Shown here piece by piece: positions 8,743 to 17,991 of a DNA stretch of 57,387 nt (its first letter is position 1; each line of letters begins with the position of its first letter). Location of the stretch: NCBI GenBank assembly GCA_902596045.1, contig CACJSJ010000005.1:1-57387 (forward strand). Reading direction: 5' to 3'. This stretch comes from an uncultured Pelagibacteraceae bacterium. GTDB taxonomy: Bacteria > Pseudomonadota > Alphaproteobacteria > Pelagibacterales > Pelagibacteraceae. The notes under the pieces are model-generated. The model saw only the letters and a program-made list of their open reading frames with translations, had not been told where the DNA came from and did not search any database. A program made the translations under genes and the position numbers.

Positions 8743-11082
8743 ATGACTAATTTATTCAAAAATATATTTGTTATACTTTTAAGTTTATTTTTGCTTTCTT
8801 CAGTAACTATTTTGATAGTTTTATGGACTTTTTCAAACAGTATTCCTGATTATAGGTTTTTAAAGAATTATAAGCCCCCAGTTTCAAGTAAAATGTATTC
8901 TGGAAATGGAGAGCTAGTGGCTGATTTTTCAAAAGAAAAAAGAATTTTTGTACCATATGAAGCTATCCCAAAAAACGTCATTAATTCTTTCTTATCAGCT
9001 GAAGATAAAAATTTTTTTTCTCATCCAGGAGTTGATGCTAAAGGAGTGATGAGAGCAATTGTAAATAATATTCAAAATATAATGACCTCTAAAAGACTTG
9101 AGGGAGCATCTACTATAACTCAACAAGTAGCAAAAAATTTTCTATTAACAAACGAAGTTAGTTTAAACAGAAAAATTAAAGAGGCAATTTTAGCATTTAG
9201 AATTGAACGAGCTTTATCAAAAGAAAGAATTTTAGAACTATATCTTAATCAGATTTATTTGGGAAGTGGAGCCTATGGTGTTGCTGCGGCAAGCCTAGAG
9301 TTTTTTGACAAGTCAATTAAAGAGCTTAATTATAATGAGGCAGCATTATTAGCTGCGTTACCTAAAGCACCAAGTAAATATAATCCTTATAGAGATAAAG
9401 AGCTTGCAAAGTTCAGAAGAGATCTCGTTTTAAAAAATTTATTTGAAAATAATTTTATTGACCAAAATAAATATTTGGAGCTAAAAAATAAAACTATTAA
9501 ATTAAAAAAGGTTAAAAAAGTTTTTTTGGAAAATTCACAGTATTATATTGAAGATGTTAGAAAAAATATTATAGAGAAATTAACTTATAATAAAGTTTAT
9601 AACCAAGGCTACAATATTAATACCCCGATTAATTTAGAGTTACAAAAAATTGCTACACAATCATTAAGAAATGGTTTGGTATCTTACGATAGAAGAAAGG
9701 GGTGGCGTGGGCCAATTAAAAATATTAAGTATTCTAAAGACTGGTATAAGAATATCGAAAAAAAATTTAAATTAGAAAAATCTATTGAATGGCAAATAGT
9801 AATTGTAAAAAAGATTAATCAATTTAATTCAATAATTGAAACAGAGAATAATTTACAAGGTGTAATTAATTATAAAGATATATCGTGGACAAAAAAAGAA
9901 TTTAAAGATTTATTTAAAGTTGGTGATGTAATTTATGTAAAAAAAATCGACTCAGATTCTTATAGTCTTCAACAACTTCCTAAAATTAATGGTGGTATGG
10001 TGGTTATGGACCCATTTACAGGAAGAGTTCTAGCATTAAGTGGAGGTTTTAGTTTTAAAAATAGTGAATTTAATAGAGCATCTCAAGCATTACGACAACC
10101 AGGTTCAGCGTTTAAACCTTTTGTCTATGCTTTAGCATTAGAAAATGAATACACTCCATCTTCTTTAATTTTAGATGCACCACTTGTTTTAGATCAAGGT
10201 GTAGATTTAAAAAAATGGAAACCTGAAAATTACGGAAAAAAATTCTATGGCCTTTCAACATTAAGAATTGGATTGGAAAAATCTAGGAATTTGATGACTG
10301 TCAGAATAGCTCAAAACTTAGGAGTTGAGAAAATTGCAAATCTTACAAAAAGAATGAATATTTATAAACAACCTGAGGAATTATTATCAATTTCATTAGG
10401 TTCAGCCGAAACAACATTATTAAATTTGACATCAGCATATTGTTCATTTGTTAATGGAGGAAAATTGATTAAGCCAATTTTAATTGATCGAATTCAAGAT
10501 GGTGAAGGAAATACTATAATTAATAATGAAAATAGAAAATGTACAAATTGTGATAAAATTTCTTTTACTGGAAAAGAATTTCCAAAAATAGAAGATAATT
10601 ATGAAAAGGTTTTATCACCTCAGACGGCTTATCAATTAACTTCAATTTTACAAGGAGTTGTAGAGAGAGGAACAGGAAAAAAATTAAAAAAACTGGGGCT
10701 AAACCTTGCTGGAAAAACTGGTACCACAAACGATAATACTGACGCATGGTTTATTGGTTTTACTTCAAATTTAGTTATTGGTGTTTATGTTGGTATGGAT
10801 AACCCAAAACCGTTAGGTAAATTCGAAACAGGATCAAAAGCGGCCCTTCCAATTTTTGAAGAGTTTGTAAAAAAAGCAGTAAAAAAATCGGACGCTAGAC
10901 CATTTAAAGTTCCTAAAGATATAACATTAATGGTTGTAGACCCTAATACTGGTAACAAAGCTAAATTTAGTTCAAAAAACACAATAATTGAGTCATATAA
11001 AAGTAAAAACATATCTGACGGAAAAATTTTATATTCAAATAATAATAGATTAGATACCAATAATATATTAAGGTTTTATTAA
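8743..11082 (+). CDS. mrcA: Penicillin-binding protein 1A (class A)
   Basis: Bifunctional peptidoglycan synthase of 779 residues, anchored by one N-terminal membrane helix (about 7-30). The glycosyltransferase domain has catalytic Glu87 in EDKNFFSHPG and GASTITQQVAKN (121-132). The transpeptidase domain has SxxK at S455 (GSAFKPF), SRN at 514-516 and KTGTT at 658-662. An OB-like insert occupies about 310-420. A TATAAT box at 8728-8733 lies so close to the ATG that transcription would begin within a few bases of it, so the message may be leaderless; no good -35 was seen. The stop is fused to the prfB start (TAATG). Confidence 0.96.
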   Translation: MTNLFKNIFVILLSLFLLSSVTILIVLWTFSNSIPDYRFLKNYKPPVSSKMYSGNGELVADFSKEKRIFVPYEAIPKNVINSFLSAEDKNFFSHPGVDAKGVMRAIVNNIQNIMTSKRLEGASTITQQVAKNFLLTNEVSLNRKIKEAILAFRIERALSKERILELYLNQIYLGSGAYGVAAASLEFFDKSIKELNYNEAALLAALPKAPSKYNPYRDKELAKFRRDLVLKNLFENNFIDQNKYLELKNKTIKLKKVKKVFLENSQYYIEDVRKNIIEKLTYNKVYNQGYNINTPINLELQKIATQSLRNGLVSYDRRKGWRGPIKNIKYSKDWYKNIEKKFKLEKSIEWQIVIVKKINQFNSIIETENNLQGVINYKDISWTKKEFKDLFKVGDVIYVKKIDSDSYSLQQLPKINGGMVVMDPFTGRVLALSGGFSFKNSEFNRASQALRQPGSAFKPFVYALALENEYTPSSLILDAPLVLDQGVDLKKWKPENYGKKFYGLSTLRIGLEKSRNLMTVRIAQNLGVEKIANLTKRMNIYKQPEELLSISLGSAETTLLNLTSAYCSFVNGGKLIKPILIDRIQDGEGNTIINNENRKCTNCDKISFTGKEFPKIEDNYEKVLSPQTAYQLTSILQGVVERGTGKKLKKLGLNLAGKTGTTNDNTDAWFIGFTSNLVIGVYVGMDNPKPLGKFETGSKAALPIFEEFVKKAVKKSDARPFKVPKDITLMVVDPNTGNKAKFSSKNTIIESYKSKNISDGKILYSNNNRLDTNNILRFY

Positions 11083-12177
11083 TGGATGATAAATATTTAA
11101 ATTTAAAAAAAGAAATAGAAAAAATTAATAAAAGAATTAAGGAGTATCTTTGAAAAAAATGATATTCATTCAAAATTAGAAAATCATAATAATAAAATGC
11201 TTGAAGCAAACTTCTGGCAAGATAAATCAAAATCTCAAAAAATAATTAAAGAAAAAAAACTATTTCAAGATTTAATAGATTCCTATAATCAATCAAATAA
11301 TCAACTCAAAGATCTTAATGACTTATATGAATTAGCTTTAGAGGAAAATAATATTGATATTCAAAATGAAGTAAGTCAAAGTATCTCTAATTTAAGATTA
11401 CTAACAAAAAAAAATGAGATAAAATGTTTTTTATCCAATGAAGCAGATCCATTAGACTCATATATAGAAATTCACGCGGGTGCTGGAGGAACTGAAAGCC
11501 AAGATTGGGCAGATATGTTGAGAAGAATGTACCTAAAATGGGCTGAAAATAAAAAGTACAAATATCAAATTGTGAGTGAGCATAAAGGAGATGAAGCTGG
11601 TATTAAATCATCAACAATAAAGATTGAAGGCGATTATGTATTTGGTTGGTTAAAAAAAGAATCTGGTATTCATAGATTGGTAAGAATATCACCATTTGAC
11701 TCTGGTGCTAGACGACATACAAGTTTTGCCAGCGTTTGGGTATATCCAGTGGTTGATGAAAATATTAATATCGAAATATTAGAAAAAGATCTAAGAATAG
11801 ACACTTATCGGTCAAGTGGTGCTGGAGGACAACATGTTAATACAACTGATAGTGCCGTTCGAATTACACATATTCCTTCAAAAATAGTAGTTCAATGTCA
11901 AAATGAAAGATCTCAACATAAAAATAAAGAGACATGCATGAATATGTTGAAAGCAAGATTATATGATTTTGAAATGAAAAAAAAAGAAGAACAAAGTCAA
12001 AGTACTGAAGCATCAAAATCAGAAATAGGCTGGGGTCACCAAATTCGATCTTATGTATTACAACCGTATAGACTAATTAAAGATAATAGAACCAATCATG
12101 AAAGTACTAGCCCTGATAAAGTTTTGGACGGGGAAATAGATGAATTTTTAGAAAAATCTTTATATCAAATTTTATGA
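11082..12177 (+). CDS. prfB: Peptide chain release factor 2, with programmed +1 frameshift
   Basis: RF2 catalyses termination at UGA and UAA. The frame opens at the ATG at 11082 and hits an in-frame TGA at 11151-11153. The context AAGGAGTATCTTTGA has the standard RF2 recoding elements: an internal AGGAG just upstream, then the CTT slippery codon and TGA. A +1 shift (joining 11082-11150 to 11152-12177) gives 364 residues, against 365 in E. coli. SPF for stop codon recognition (RISPFDSGARRH) and GGQ (GAGGQHVN) are both present. Gene callers that ignore recoding will start it falsely at about 11197. The site implies autoregulation by RF2 level. It overlaps the next gene by ATGA. Confidence 0.97.
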
Positions 12178-12959
12178 TAAAAATAATTTATAGATCATTT
12201 ATCAGTTTAATAATAATATTGGCACTTGTAGCAACATATTTAAGTATTATTGGAATTAAAACAGATAAACTAAATTCAAAAATAATATCTCAAATAAATG
12301 AAATTGAACCAAATATTAAACTTGAATTAAATGATGTAAGCGCAAAACTAGATCCATTTAACTTTGGAATTAATGCTAAAACTATTGGTACAAATCTAAT
12401 TTATAAAAATAAAGAAATTAAAATTGAAACAATTAAAACAAAAATTTCTATAAAATCATTTCTAAGAGACAAGTTTTCTATAACTGAAATTTTTATATCA
12501 ACAAAACCATTATTGATAAAAGATTTAATCACTTTTGTCAGGTTATTAAATAATGATCCTAAACTTTTCATAGCCGAAAATTTCATTAAAAAAGGCTATG
12601 TTATAGCTGATTTACAATTAGAATTTGATGATTCAGGTAATGTCAAAAAAAATTATAAATTTAATGGATTAGTAAAAGATGGAAAAATTGATTTATTCAA
12701 AAAATATAATTTAGATAATATAGACTTTATTTTTGAAATTAATGAAAAAAATCAAAAATTTAAAGACATTAAGATAATTCTTAATAATAATAATATTTTA
12801 ATACCAGAGATAATTGTATCAAAACAAAATAAGAAATATTTTGTTTCAGGTAAACTTAATACTAGAAATATAAGTCTTACAAAAAATGAAATTAATGATT
12901 TTATTAGTGATGATTTAATAGATTTGGATATCCAAAAAATTTTATTAAGTTCGAAATAA
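12174..12959 (+). CDS. AsmA-like protein, N-terminal part of a frameshifted gene
   Basis: A frame of 261 residues that starts in the ATGA overlap with prfB. It has an N-terminal membrane anchor (about 8-28) followed by beta-rich, repetitive sequence typical of AsmA/DUF3971 proteins, which are envelope proteins thought to span the periplasm in lipid traffic. It ends abruptly at TAA 12957-12959, while the matching downstream sequence continues in another frame from about 12914. The likely joining point is the CCAAAAAATTTTATT run near 12933-12946, where one base appears to be missing. This is either a sequence error in the homopolymers or a true frameshift mutation. It is best treated together with the next entry. 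Confidence 0.65.
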   Translation: MIKIIYRSFISLIIILALVATYLSIIGIKTDKLNSKIISQINEIEPNIKLELNDVSAKLDPFNFGINAKTIGTNLIYKNKEIKIETIKTKISIKSFLRDKFSITEIFISTKPLLIKDLITFVRLLNNDPKLFIAENFIKKGYVIADLQLEFDDSGNVKKNYKFNGLVKDGKIDLFKKYNLDNIDFIFEINEKNQKFKDIKIILNNNNILIPEIIVSKQNKKYFVSGKLNTRNISLTKNEINDFISDDLIDLDIQKILLSSK

Positions 12960-14350
12960 ATAAAGATTTTAAAATAAAAAATTTAGATATTAAATCAGAT
13001 ATAGATCTTGATAATTTTGAATTTAAAAATCCATTTAAATTAAAAAATATTTTTCCAAAAGTAAAAAAAAATTTTGTATTTAAAAATCAAAAATTAAAAC
13101 TTGAATACAAAAAAGATAATCTTAATATTGTTGGAGAAGGTGACGCTCTTTTGCAAAATGAAATTGATAAAATTGAATATGAAATTTATAAAAAAAAAAA
13201 TGAAATTAAATTTAATACAAAGCTAAAAATTTCAAAAAATCCATTCAAATTGGATCTTTTAAATTATAAAAAAAATAAAGATTCAAATTTAGAATTAATT
13301 TTTTTAGGAAAAAGTAATATAGAAAAAGGTTCAGTGTTTAATAAGATTTCTTTAAAGGAAGAAAAAAATATTATTTCTATTGAAAACTTGTCTTTATCAA
13401 GTGATTATAAAATTAATGACCTAGGTAATCTTAATATTAATTATATAGATAAAGAAGATTTAAAAAATAATTTAAAATTAATCAAAAAAGATAGTAATTA
13501 TTTAGTTTCAGGAAATAGTTTTAATATCAACAGTTTAATTGACGAATTATTAGACTCAGGAAATGACAATAAATTAAAAATTTTTAATAAAAATTTTAGA
13601 ATTAACTTCGATGTTAAAAAAATTTATTTGAATAAAAATGATACTATAAATACTCTAAAGGGATTTTTATTTTTAAACAAAAATGAAATTTCTGAATTAG
13701 AATTAAAATCAAATTTTTCTAATAATGAAAATATAAAATTTACTATTAAAGATAATGGCAATGAAAAAATTACAACTCTATATTCTTTTAAAGCCAAACC
13801 TTTTGTAGATAGATATAAATTTATAAAAGGTTTTGAAGAAGGTGATCTTGATTTTTATTCAATAAAAAAAAATGGTATTACAAATTCTATATTAAAAATT
13901 GATAATTTTAAAATTCAAGAAATCCCTGTATTAGCAAAACTTCTTACCTTAGCATCTTTACAAGGAATAGCTGACCTTTTAACTGGCGAGGGTATAAGGT
14001 TTACAGATTTTGAAATGCAATTTTCAAGTAAAAACAATTTAATGACCATCGAAGAACTTTACGCGATAGGTCCTGCAATTTCAATTTTAATGGAAGGATA
14101 TATTCAAAGTAAAAAATTAATTAGTTTAAGGGGCACATTAGTTCCAGCAACAACCGTAAATAGAACAATTTCTTCAATACCGTTAATTGGGGATATATTA
14201 ATTGGAAAAAAAGTTGGTGAAGGGGTTTTTGGTGTTAGTTTTAAGATTAAAGGTCCTCCAGGTGATTTAGAAACTACAGTTAATCCAATTAAAACATTAA
14301 CACCTAGATTTATTACTCGTACTTTAGAAAAAATAAAAAAAAATAATTAA
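12914..14350 (+). CDS. AsmA-like protein, C-terminal part of the frameshifted gene
   Basis: The frame is open from 12914 to 14350. No ATG lies in its first 230 bases, and the first usable start is TTG at 13151 (399 residues), so it is probably not an independent gene. The C-terminus carries the AsmA-like C-terminal domain: FKIQEIPVLAKLLTLASLQG, LLTGEGIRFTDFEMQF, GPAISILMEGYIQ, RGTLVPATTVNRTISSIPL, IGDILIGKKVGEGVFGVSF. Joined with the N-terminal part it would give a protein of about 725 residues with one membrane anchor. Its stop overlaps the convergent tyrS stop in TTAA. Family identity is fairly sure; whether the gene is active depends on whether the frameshift is real. Confidence 0.75.
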   Translation, partial: FNRFGYPKNFIKFEINKDFKIKNLDIKSDIDLDNFEFKNPFKLKNIFPKVKKNFVFKNQKLKLEYKKDNLNIVGEGDALLQNEIDKIEYEIYKKKNEIKFNTKLKISKNPFKLDLLNYKKNKDSNLELIFLGKSNIEKGSVFNKISLKEEKNIISIENLSLSSDYKINDLGNLNINYIDKEDLKNNLKLIKKDSNYLVSGNSFNINSLIDELLDSGNDNKLKIFNKNFRINFDVKKIYLNKNDTINTLKGFLFLNKNEISELELKSNFSNNENIKFTIKDNGNEKITTLYSFKAKPFVDRYKFIKGFEEGDLDFYSIKKNGITNSILKIDNFKIQEIPVLAKLLTLASLQGIADLLTGEGIRFTDFEMQFSSKNNLMTIEELYAIGPAISILMEGYIQSKKLISLRGTLVPATTVNRTISSIPLIGDILIGKKVGEGVFGVSFKIKGPPGDLETTVNPIKTLTPRFITRTLEKIKKNN

Positions 14351-15576
14351 TCAATTTTAATTTTGATATGTCTTTTTTTTCCAATAGAAAGTTTTAGATA
14401 ATTTTTATTAAATAGTTCATTTTTAATAATAAATTTTTCATCCTTAATCAGCTCATCATTTATCTTAATAGCATTACCTTTAAATAATCTTCTTATTTCA
14501 CTTTTAGAATTTTCTAATTTAGATAAGATTATGAGATCCATTATACTCATCTGTTTATGAAGTTCTTTTGATTTAATTTTTACTGACGGTAAATTAGCAC
14601 CAAGAGAATTACCTGAAAAAGCTTCTTTAGCAGCTTGTTCTGAATTTTCAGCAGCCTTTTTACCATGAAGCATTGCAGTAGCTTTATTTGCTAATAATAT
14701 TTTTAATTCATTAATATTATTATTTTGTAAATTATCAATTTCACCAATGTCAAGATCAGTAAAAATTTTTAAAAATTTTACAACATCTCTGTCATCCGTA
14801 TTTCTCCAAAATTGCCAGTAATCATATACTGATAAAAATTTTTTATCTAACCAAATTGCTCCAGCCTCAGTTTTTCCCATCTTTGCCCCTGATGCCAATG
14901 TAATTAAAGGAGTTGTTAGGCCATAAGCTTGTTTGTTAGAATACCTTTTTATTAGCTCAACACCATTCACAATATTTCCCCATTGGTCAGAACCACCAAT
15001 TTGAAGTGTACAATTTTTCTTTTTGTTCAATTCTACAAAGTCATAAGCTTGAAGTATCATATAATTAAACTCCATATAGCTAAGAGACTGTTCTCTTTCT
15101 AATCTAGTTTTAACACTATCAAAACTTAACATTTTATTTATTGTAAAATGTTTTCCAATATCTCTTAAAAAAGAAATATAATTTAAGCCTTTAAGCCAAG
15201 AATAATTATTTACAAAAACTGGTTTTGTTTTAGGATTTTTGACATCTAAAAAATTTTTTAATATTTTCTCTATATTTTTGATATTTTGATCTATTTCTTT
15301 TTCATTTAAAATTTTTCTTGTTTTATCTTTACCAGAAGGATCACCAATTCTAGTTGTTCCACCCCCTAATAATACGATTGGTCTGTGTCCATGTTTTTGA
15401 AGCAATCTTAAACACATTATTTGTAGAAGACTACCAACATGAAGACTTTCAGCTGTGCAATCAAAACCTATATAACCACTGATTTTTTCTTTATCTAATA
15501 ATTTAGATAAATCCTCTTCACTAGTGCATTGATAGAAAAAACCTCTATCTTTAAATTCTTTTAAAAATTTATTCAT
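14347..15576 (-). CDS. tyrS: Tyrosine--tRNA ligase
   Basis: Class I TyrRS of 409 residues from the ATG at 15576, which gives the usual MNKFLKEFKDRGFFYQCT beginning. A TTG 18 bp further upstream would add six residues but has less support. Visible are the HIGH-equivalent HVGSL (CTAESLHVGSLLQI), the tyrosine pocket segment YDFVELNKKKNCTLQIGGSD, the QWGNI motif, and the KMSKS-equivalent KMGKTEAGAIW. A C-terminal S4-like RNA-binding domain (IRRLFKGNAIKINDELI) closes the protein. It charges tRNA(Tyr) in the cytoplasm. Single gene on its strand, between two plus-strand genes. Confidence 0.97.
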   Translation of the reverse strand: MNKFLKEFKDRGFFYQCTSEEDLSKLLDKEKISGYIGFDCTAESLHVGSLLQIMCLRLLQKHGHRPIVLLGGGTTRIGDPSGKDKTRKILNEKEIDQNIKNIEKILKNFLDVKNPKTKPVFVNNYSWLKGLNYISFLRDIGKHFTINKMLSFDSVKTRLEREQSLSYMEFNYMILQAYDFVELNKKKNCTLQIGGSDQWGNIVNGVELIKRYSNKQAYGLTTPLITLASGAKMGKTEAGAIWLDKKFLSVYDYWQFWRNTDDRDVVKFLKIFTDLDIGEIDNLQNNNINELKILLANKATAMLHGKKAAENSEQAAKEAFSGNSLGANLPSVKIKSKELHKQMSIMDLIILSKLENSKSEIRRLFKGNAIKINDELIKDEKFIIKNELFNKNYLKLSIGKKRHIKIKID

Positions 15577-15623
15577 AGGTCTATAGTTCCACAATATACA
15601 TTATTTAATAAAAAAAAATAAGA

Positions 15624-16772
15624 ATGGGAAAAATATATACAGCAATGGGTCTAATGAGTGGCACCTCATTAGATGGCGTAGATGTATCTATAATTGAGTC
15701 AGATGGTAATAAGGAATTTTCATCAATTTTAGATATATATTTTGAATACGATAAAGAATTAATTCAAAAAATATTGATTTTAAGGGAAAAAATCACAGAT
15801 TCAGAGCAATTAAACAAATACTTAAATGAAATTAAAGATCTAGAAAGAGAGATTACCTTATTTCATGCTGAAGCTATAAATGAAACACTTGGAATAACAA
15901 AATCCTCAGTAGATTTAATAGGTTTTCATGGGCAAACAATATTTCACGATTCAGAAAAAAAAATTTCCAAACAATTAGGTGATGGAAAACTATTGTCTCA
16001 ATTAATAAAGAAAAAGGTTGTTTATAATTTTAGACAAAATGACCTAGAAAATGGGGGACAGGGTGCTCCTTTAACACCTATTTTTCATAACGTTCTTGCA
16101 AATAAAATAGATAAAAAATTTAATTTAGGATTTCCTTTAAATTTTTTGAATATTGGAGGTATTTCAAACATTACCTCCACAGTAGATTGGAAAAATTTAG
16201 ATCACAAATTAAATGATATTAATGCTTATGACATTGGACCCGGAAACTGTCTAATCGATGAATGGATAAGAAAAAATTCTAAAAAAAAATATGATAAGGA
16301 TGGTTTAATAGCAAAATCTGGAACAATAGATGAATTAGTTTTAAATCAAGCGTTAGAAAATTTTGAAGAAAATTCTAATTACAAAAAATCTTTAGATGTT
16401 AGAGATTTTGATATTTTTTTTGCAAAAGGTCTTTCATTAGAGAACGGTGCTGCAACTATTACTAATTTTACTGCGACGCTCATATCTAATGGAATGAAAT
16501 ATTCTCATAAAATGGATAAACCAATTATGAATAATTGGTTAGTATGTGGAGGAGGAAGAAAGAATAAATATCTTTTAGAAAGTATAAAAGATACTTTTGA
16601 AAAAATAAATATTCAGACAATTGATGAATATGAAATAGATGGAGATTTTGTAGAATCGCAAGCTTTTGGTTATTTAGCTATTAGGTCTTTTTTAAAATTA
16701 CCAATTTCATTCCCTAATACAACTGGCTGTAAAGAACCAAGTACTGGAGGTGTATTAGTAAAAAATTTTTAA
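15624..16772 (+). CDS. anmK: Anhydro-N-acetylmuramic acid kinase
   Basis: AnmK of 382 residues, the full family length. It phosphorylates 1,6-anhydro-MurNAc with ring opening, for peptidoglycan recycling in the cytoplasm. The family N-terminus MGLMSGTSLDGVDVSIIESD is clear, followed by GFHGQTIFHD, NDLENGGQGAPLTPIFHN, FLNIGGISNIT and NAYDIGPGNCLIDEW. Spacing to tyrS is 47 bp, a small divergent promoter region. Other recycling enzymes are not in the window. Its TAA overlaps the stop of the convergent hydrolase gene. Confidence 0.95.
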   Translation: MGKIYTAMGLMSGTSLDGVDVSIIESDGNKEFSSILDIYFEYDKELIQKILILREKITDSEQLNKYLNEIKDLEREITLFHAEAINETLGITKSSVDLIGFHGQTIFHDSEKKISKQLGDGKLLSQLIKKKVVYNFRQNDLENGGQGAPLTPIFHNVLANKIDKKFNLGFPLNFLNIGGISNITSTVDWKNLDHKLNDINAYDIGPGNCLIDEWIRKNSKKKYDKDGLIAKSGTIDELVLNQALENFEENSNYKKSLDVRDFDIFFAKGLSLENGAATITNFTATLISNGMKYSHKMDKPIMNNWLVCGGGRKNKYLLESIKDTFEKINIQTIDEYEIDGDFVESQAFGYLAIRSFLKLPISFPNTTGCKEPSTGGVLVKNF

Positions 16773-17425
16773 TATAAAGCAGTTTCTTTTTTAATATACT
16801 TATCCAAATATTTAATTAATTGATCTTCATTTTTAGTAAAAAAATGATTTGCCTCTGCGATAGATTGAAACTCTACTTTAATTCCTTTTTGTGCGCTCAA
16901 TCTTTTATTTATTTCAGTTATATATTCTAAGGGCACTAATTCATCTTTTTTACCATAAATCATTAAACCAGAAGTTGGACAAGGAGATAAAAATGAAAAG
17001 TCATATACATTTGGTTGTGGCGAGATGGCTACAAATCTGTTTATTTCAGGTCTTCGCATTAATAATTGCATTGCAATTAACGAGCCAAAAGAAAAACCTG
17101 AAACCCAACATTGGGAATTATCAAAGTTTTCTCTTTCAAGCCAATCTAAAGCTGCAGCTGCATCTGCCAATTCTCCTTGACCATTATCAAACTCTCCATC
17201 ACTTTTGCCAACACCTCTAAAATTTACTCTACAAACTGAAAAATCATTTTCCATAAATGTTTTGAAAGTCTCAACAACTACTTTATTATTCATTGTTCCA
17301 CCGTATTGTGGATGTGGCTGTAATACCAAAGCTACAGGAGAAGTACTTTTTTTACTTTTAAAATATTTTGCTTCCAGTCTTCCAGCAGGGCCAGGTATAA
17401 AAATTTCTAAAATTTTATTATCCAT
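16769..17425 (-). CDS. Alpha/beta hydrolase (COG2945 type)
   Basis: An alpha/beta hydrolase of 218 residues. Nucleophile elbow GFSFGS (WVSGFSFGSLIAMQLL), acid region GKKDELVPLEY and a C-terminal His in EANHFF complete a Ser-Asp-His triad. The oxyanion region LQPHPQYGGTMNNKVV and the NFRGVGKSDGEFDNGQGE segment are the marks of the COG2945 'predicted alpha/beta superfamily hydrolase' group. The substrate is unknown. The start ATG is five bases from a Fur-box-like sequence and shares the upstream region with iscR, so iron control is possible. No signal peptide, hence cytoplasmic. Confidence 0.85.
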   Translation of the reverse strand: MDNKILEIFIPGPAGRLEAKYFKSKKSTSPVALVLQPHPQYGGTMNNKVVVETFKTFMENDFSVCRVNFRGVGKSDGEFDNGQGELADAAAALDWLERENFDNSQCWVSGFSFGSLIAMQLLMRRPEINRFVAISPQPNVYDFSFLSPCPTSGLMIYGKKDELVPLEYITEINKRLSAQKGIKVEFQSIAEANHFFTKNEDQLIKYLDKYIKKETALY

Positions 17426-17429
17426 AAGT

Positions 17430-17448
17430 GTTATTGATTATCATTCTC
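17430..17448. promoter_or_regulatory. Fur-box-like site between hydrolase and iscR
   Basis: Read on the minus strand, GAGAATGATAATCAATAAC agrees with the classical 19-bp Fur box GATAATGATAATCATTATC at 16 of 19 positions. It lies at the 5' end of the hydrolase gene and about 60 bp upstream of the IscR operator. Fur binding is inferred from sequence only. Some alphaproteobacterial Fur homologues (Mur) recognise other motifs, so this is tentative. Confidence 0.45.
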
Positions 17449-17509
17449 AAAAAAAAAATTACATTTATCATAAGTCAGCGACAATATGTTAGTTTTTTTA
17501 TTATATTCT

Positions 17510-17534
17510 ATACTTGACCAATTTAGTCAGGTAT
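17510..17534 (+). promoter_or_regulatory. Type 1 IscR operator
   Basis: A 25-bp imperfect palindrome with left half ATACTTGAC and right half AGTCAGGTAT around CAATTT. Compared with the E. coli type 1 IscR consensus it matches 24 of 25 positions; only the base after GAC differs (C for T). It covers the -35 hexamer TTGACC (17514-17519), so [2Fe-2S]-IscR binding here would repress the operon. Confidence 0.85.
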
Positions 17535-17541
17535 GTATAAA
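17514..17541 (+). promoter_or_regulatory. Sigma-70 promoter of the iscR-suf operon
   Basis: The -35 TTGACC (17514-17519) and -10 TATAAA (17536-17541) are 16 bp apart. The -35 lies within the IscR operator. A ribosome binding site AAAGGG (17555-17560) precedes the ATG at 17565, giving a leader of roughly 17 bases. Confidence 0.7.
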
Positions 17542-17564
17542 ACCCATTGAAATTAAAGGGTAAT

Positions 17565-17990
17565 ATGAAATTAACATCAAAAGGTAGATATGCCGTAATG
17601 GCATTAGTTGATTTAGCAAGGTTTGATAACATCAATCCAGTTTCATTAAGAGATATTTCTTTAAGACAAGGTATTTCTTTAGATTATCTTGAACAAATTT
17701 TTTCAAAACTTAAAAAAAATCAAATTGTGAAAAGTATTAGAGGCACACAAGGAGGTTATGTACTTTCTAAAAAACCAAACGAAATAAAACTTAATAATAT
17801 TTTTCATGCAGTTGATGAAAAAGTGAAAACTGTACAATGTAAAAAAGAATCTAAAAAAGGTTGTAATGGTAAAGCTACAAAATGTGTGACTCATAATCTT
17901 TGGGATGAATTAGAAACCCACATAAATAGTTTTTTTGAAAAAAAAAGTTTAGAAGATTTATTAAAAGAAAATATAGAACGAAGAATATAA
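17565..17990 (+). CDS. iscR: Iron-sulfur cluster regulator IscR
   Basis: Rrf2-family repressor of 141 residues from the ATG at 17565, matching IscR's [18 protein letters not shown]. An in-frame TTG at 17547 is less likely because the AAAGGG site fits the ATG. The N-terminal winged helix has [18 protein letters not shown] and [12 protein letters not shown]. The cluster ligands are C92, C100, C107 and H110 (C-x7-C-x6-C-x2-H, slightly wider than E. coli C92/C98/C104/H107). It senses Fe-S supply and controls the sufB-sufA genes that follow, starting one base after its stop. The operator upstream suggests autorepression. Confidence 0.96.
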   Translation: MKLTSKGRYAVMALVDLARFDNINPVSLRDISLRQGISLDYLEQIFSKLKKNQIVKSIRGTQGGYVLSKKPNEIKLNNIFHAVDEKVKTVQCKKESKKGCNGKATKCVTHNLWDELETHINSFFEKKSLEDLLKENIERRI

Positions 17991-17991
17991 T

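Noticed and set aside
12933-12959. Programmed -1 ribosomal frameshift in the AsmA-like gene
   Set aside because: The run CCAAAAAATTTTATT does not present a proper X-XXY-YYZ heptamer in the zero frame, and no stimulating hairpin follows. An indel is simpler.
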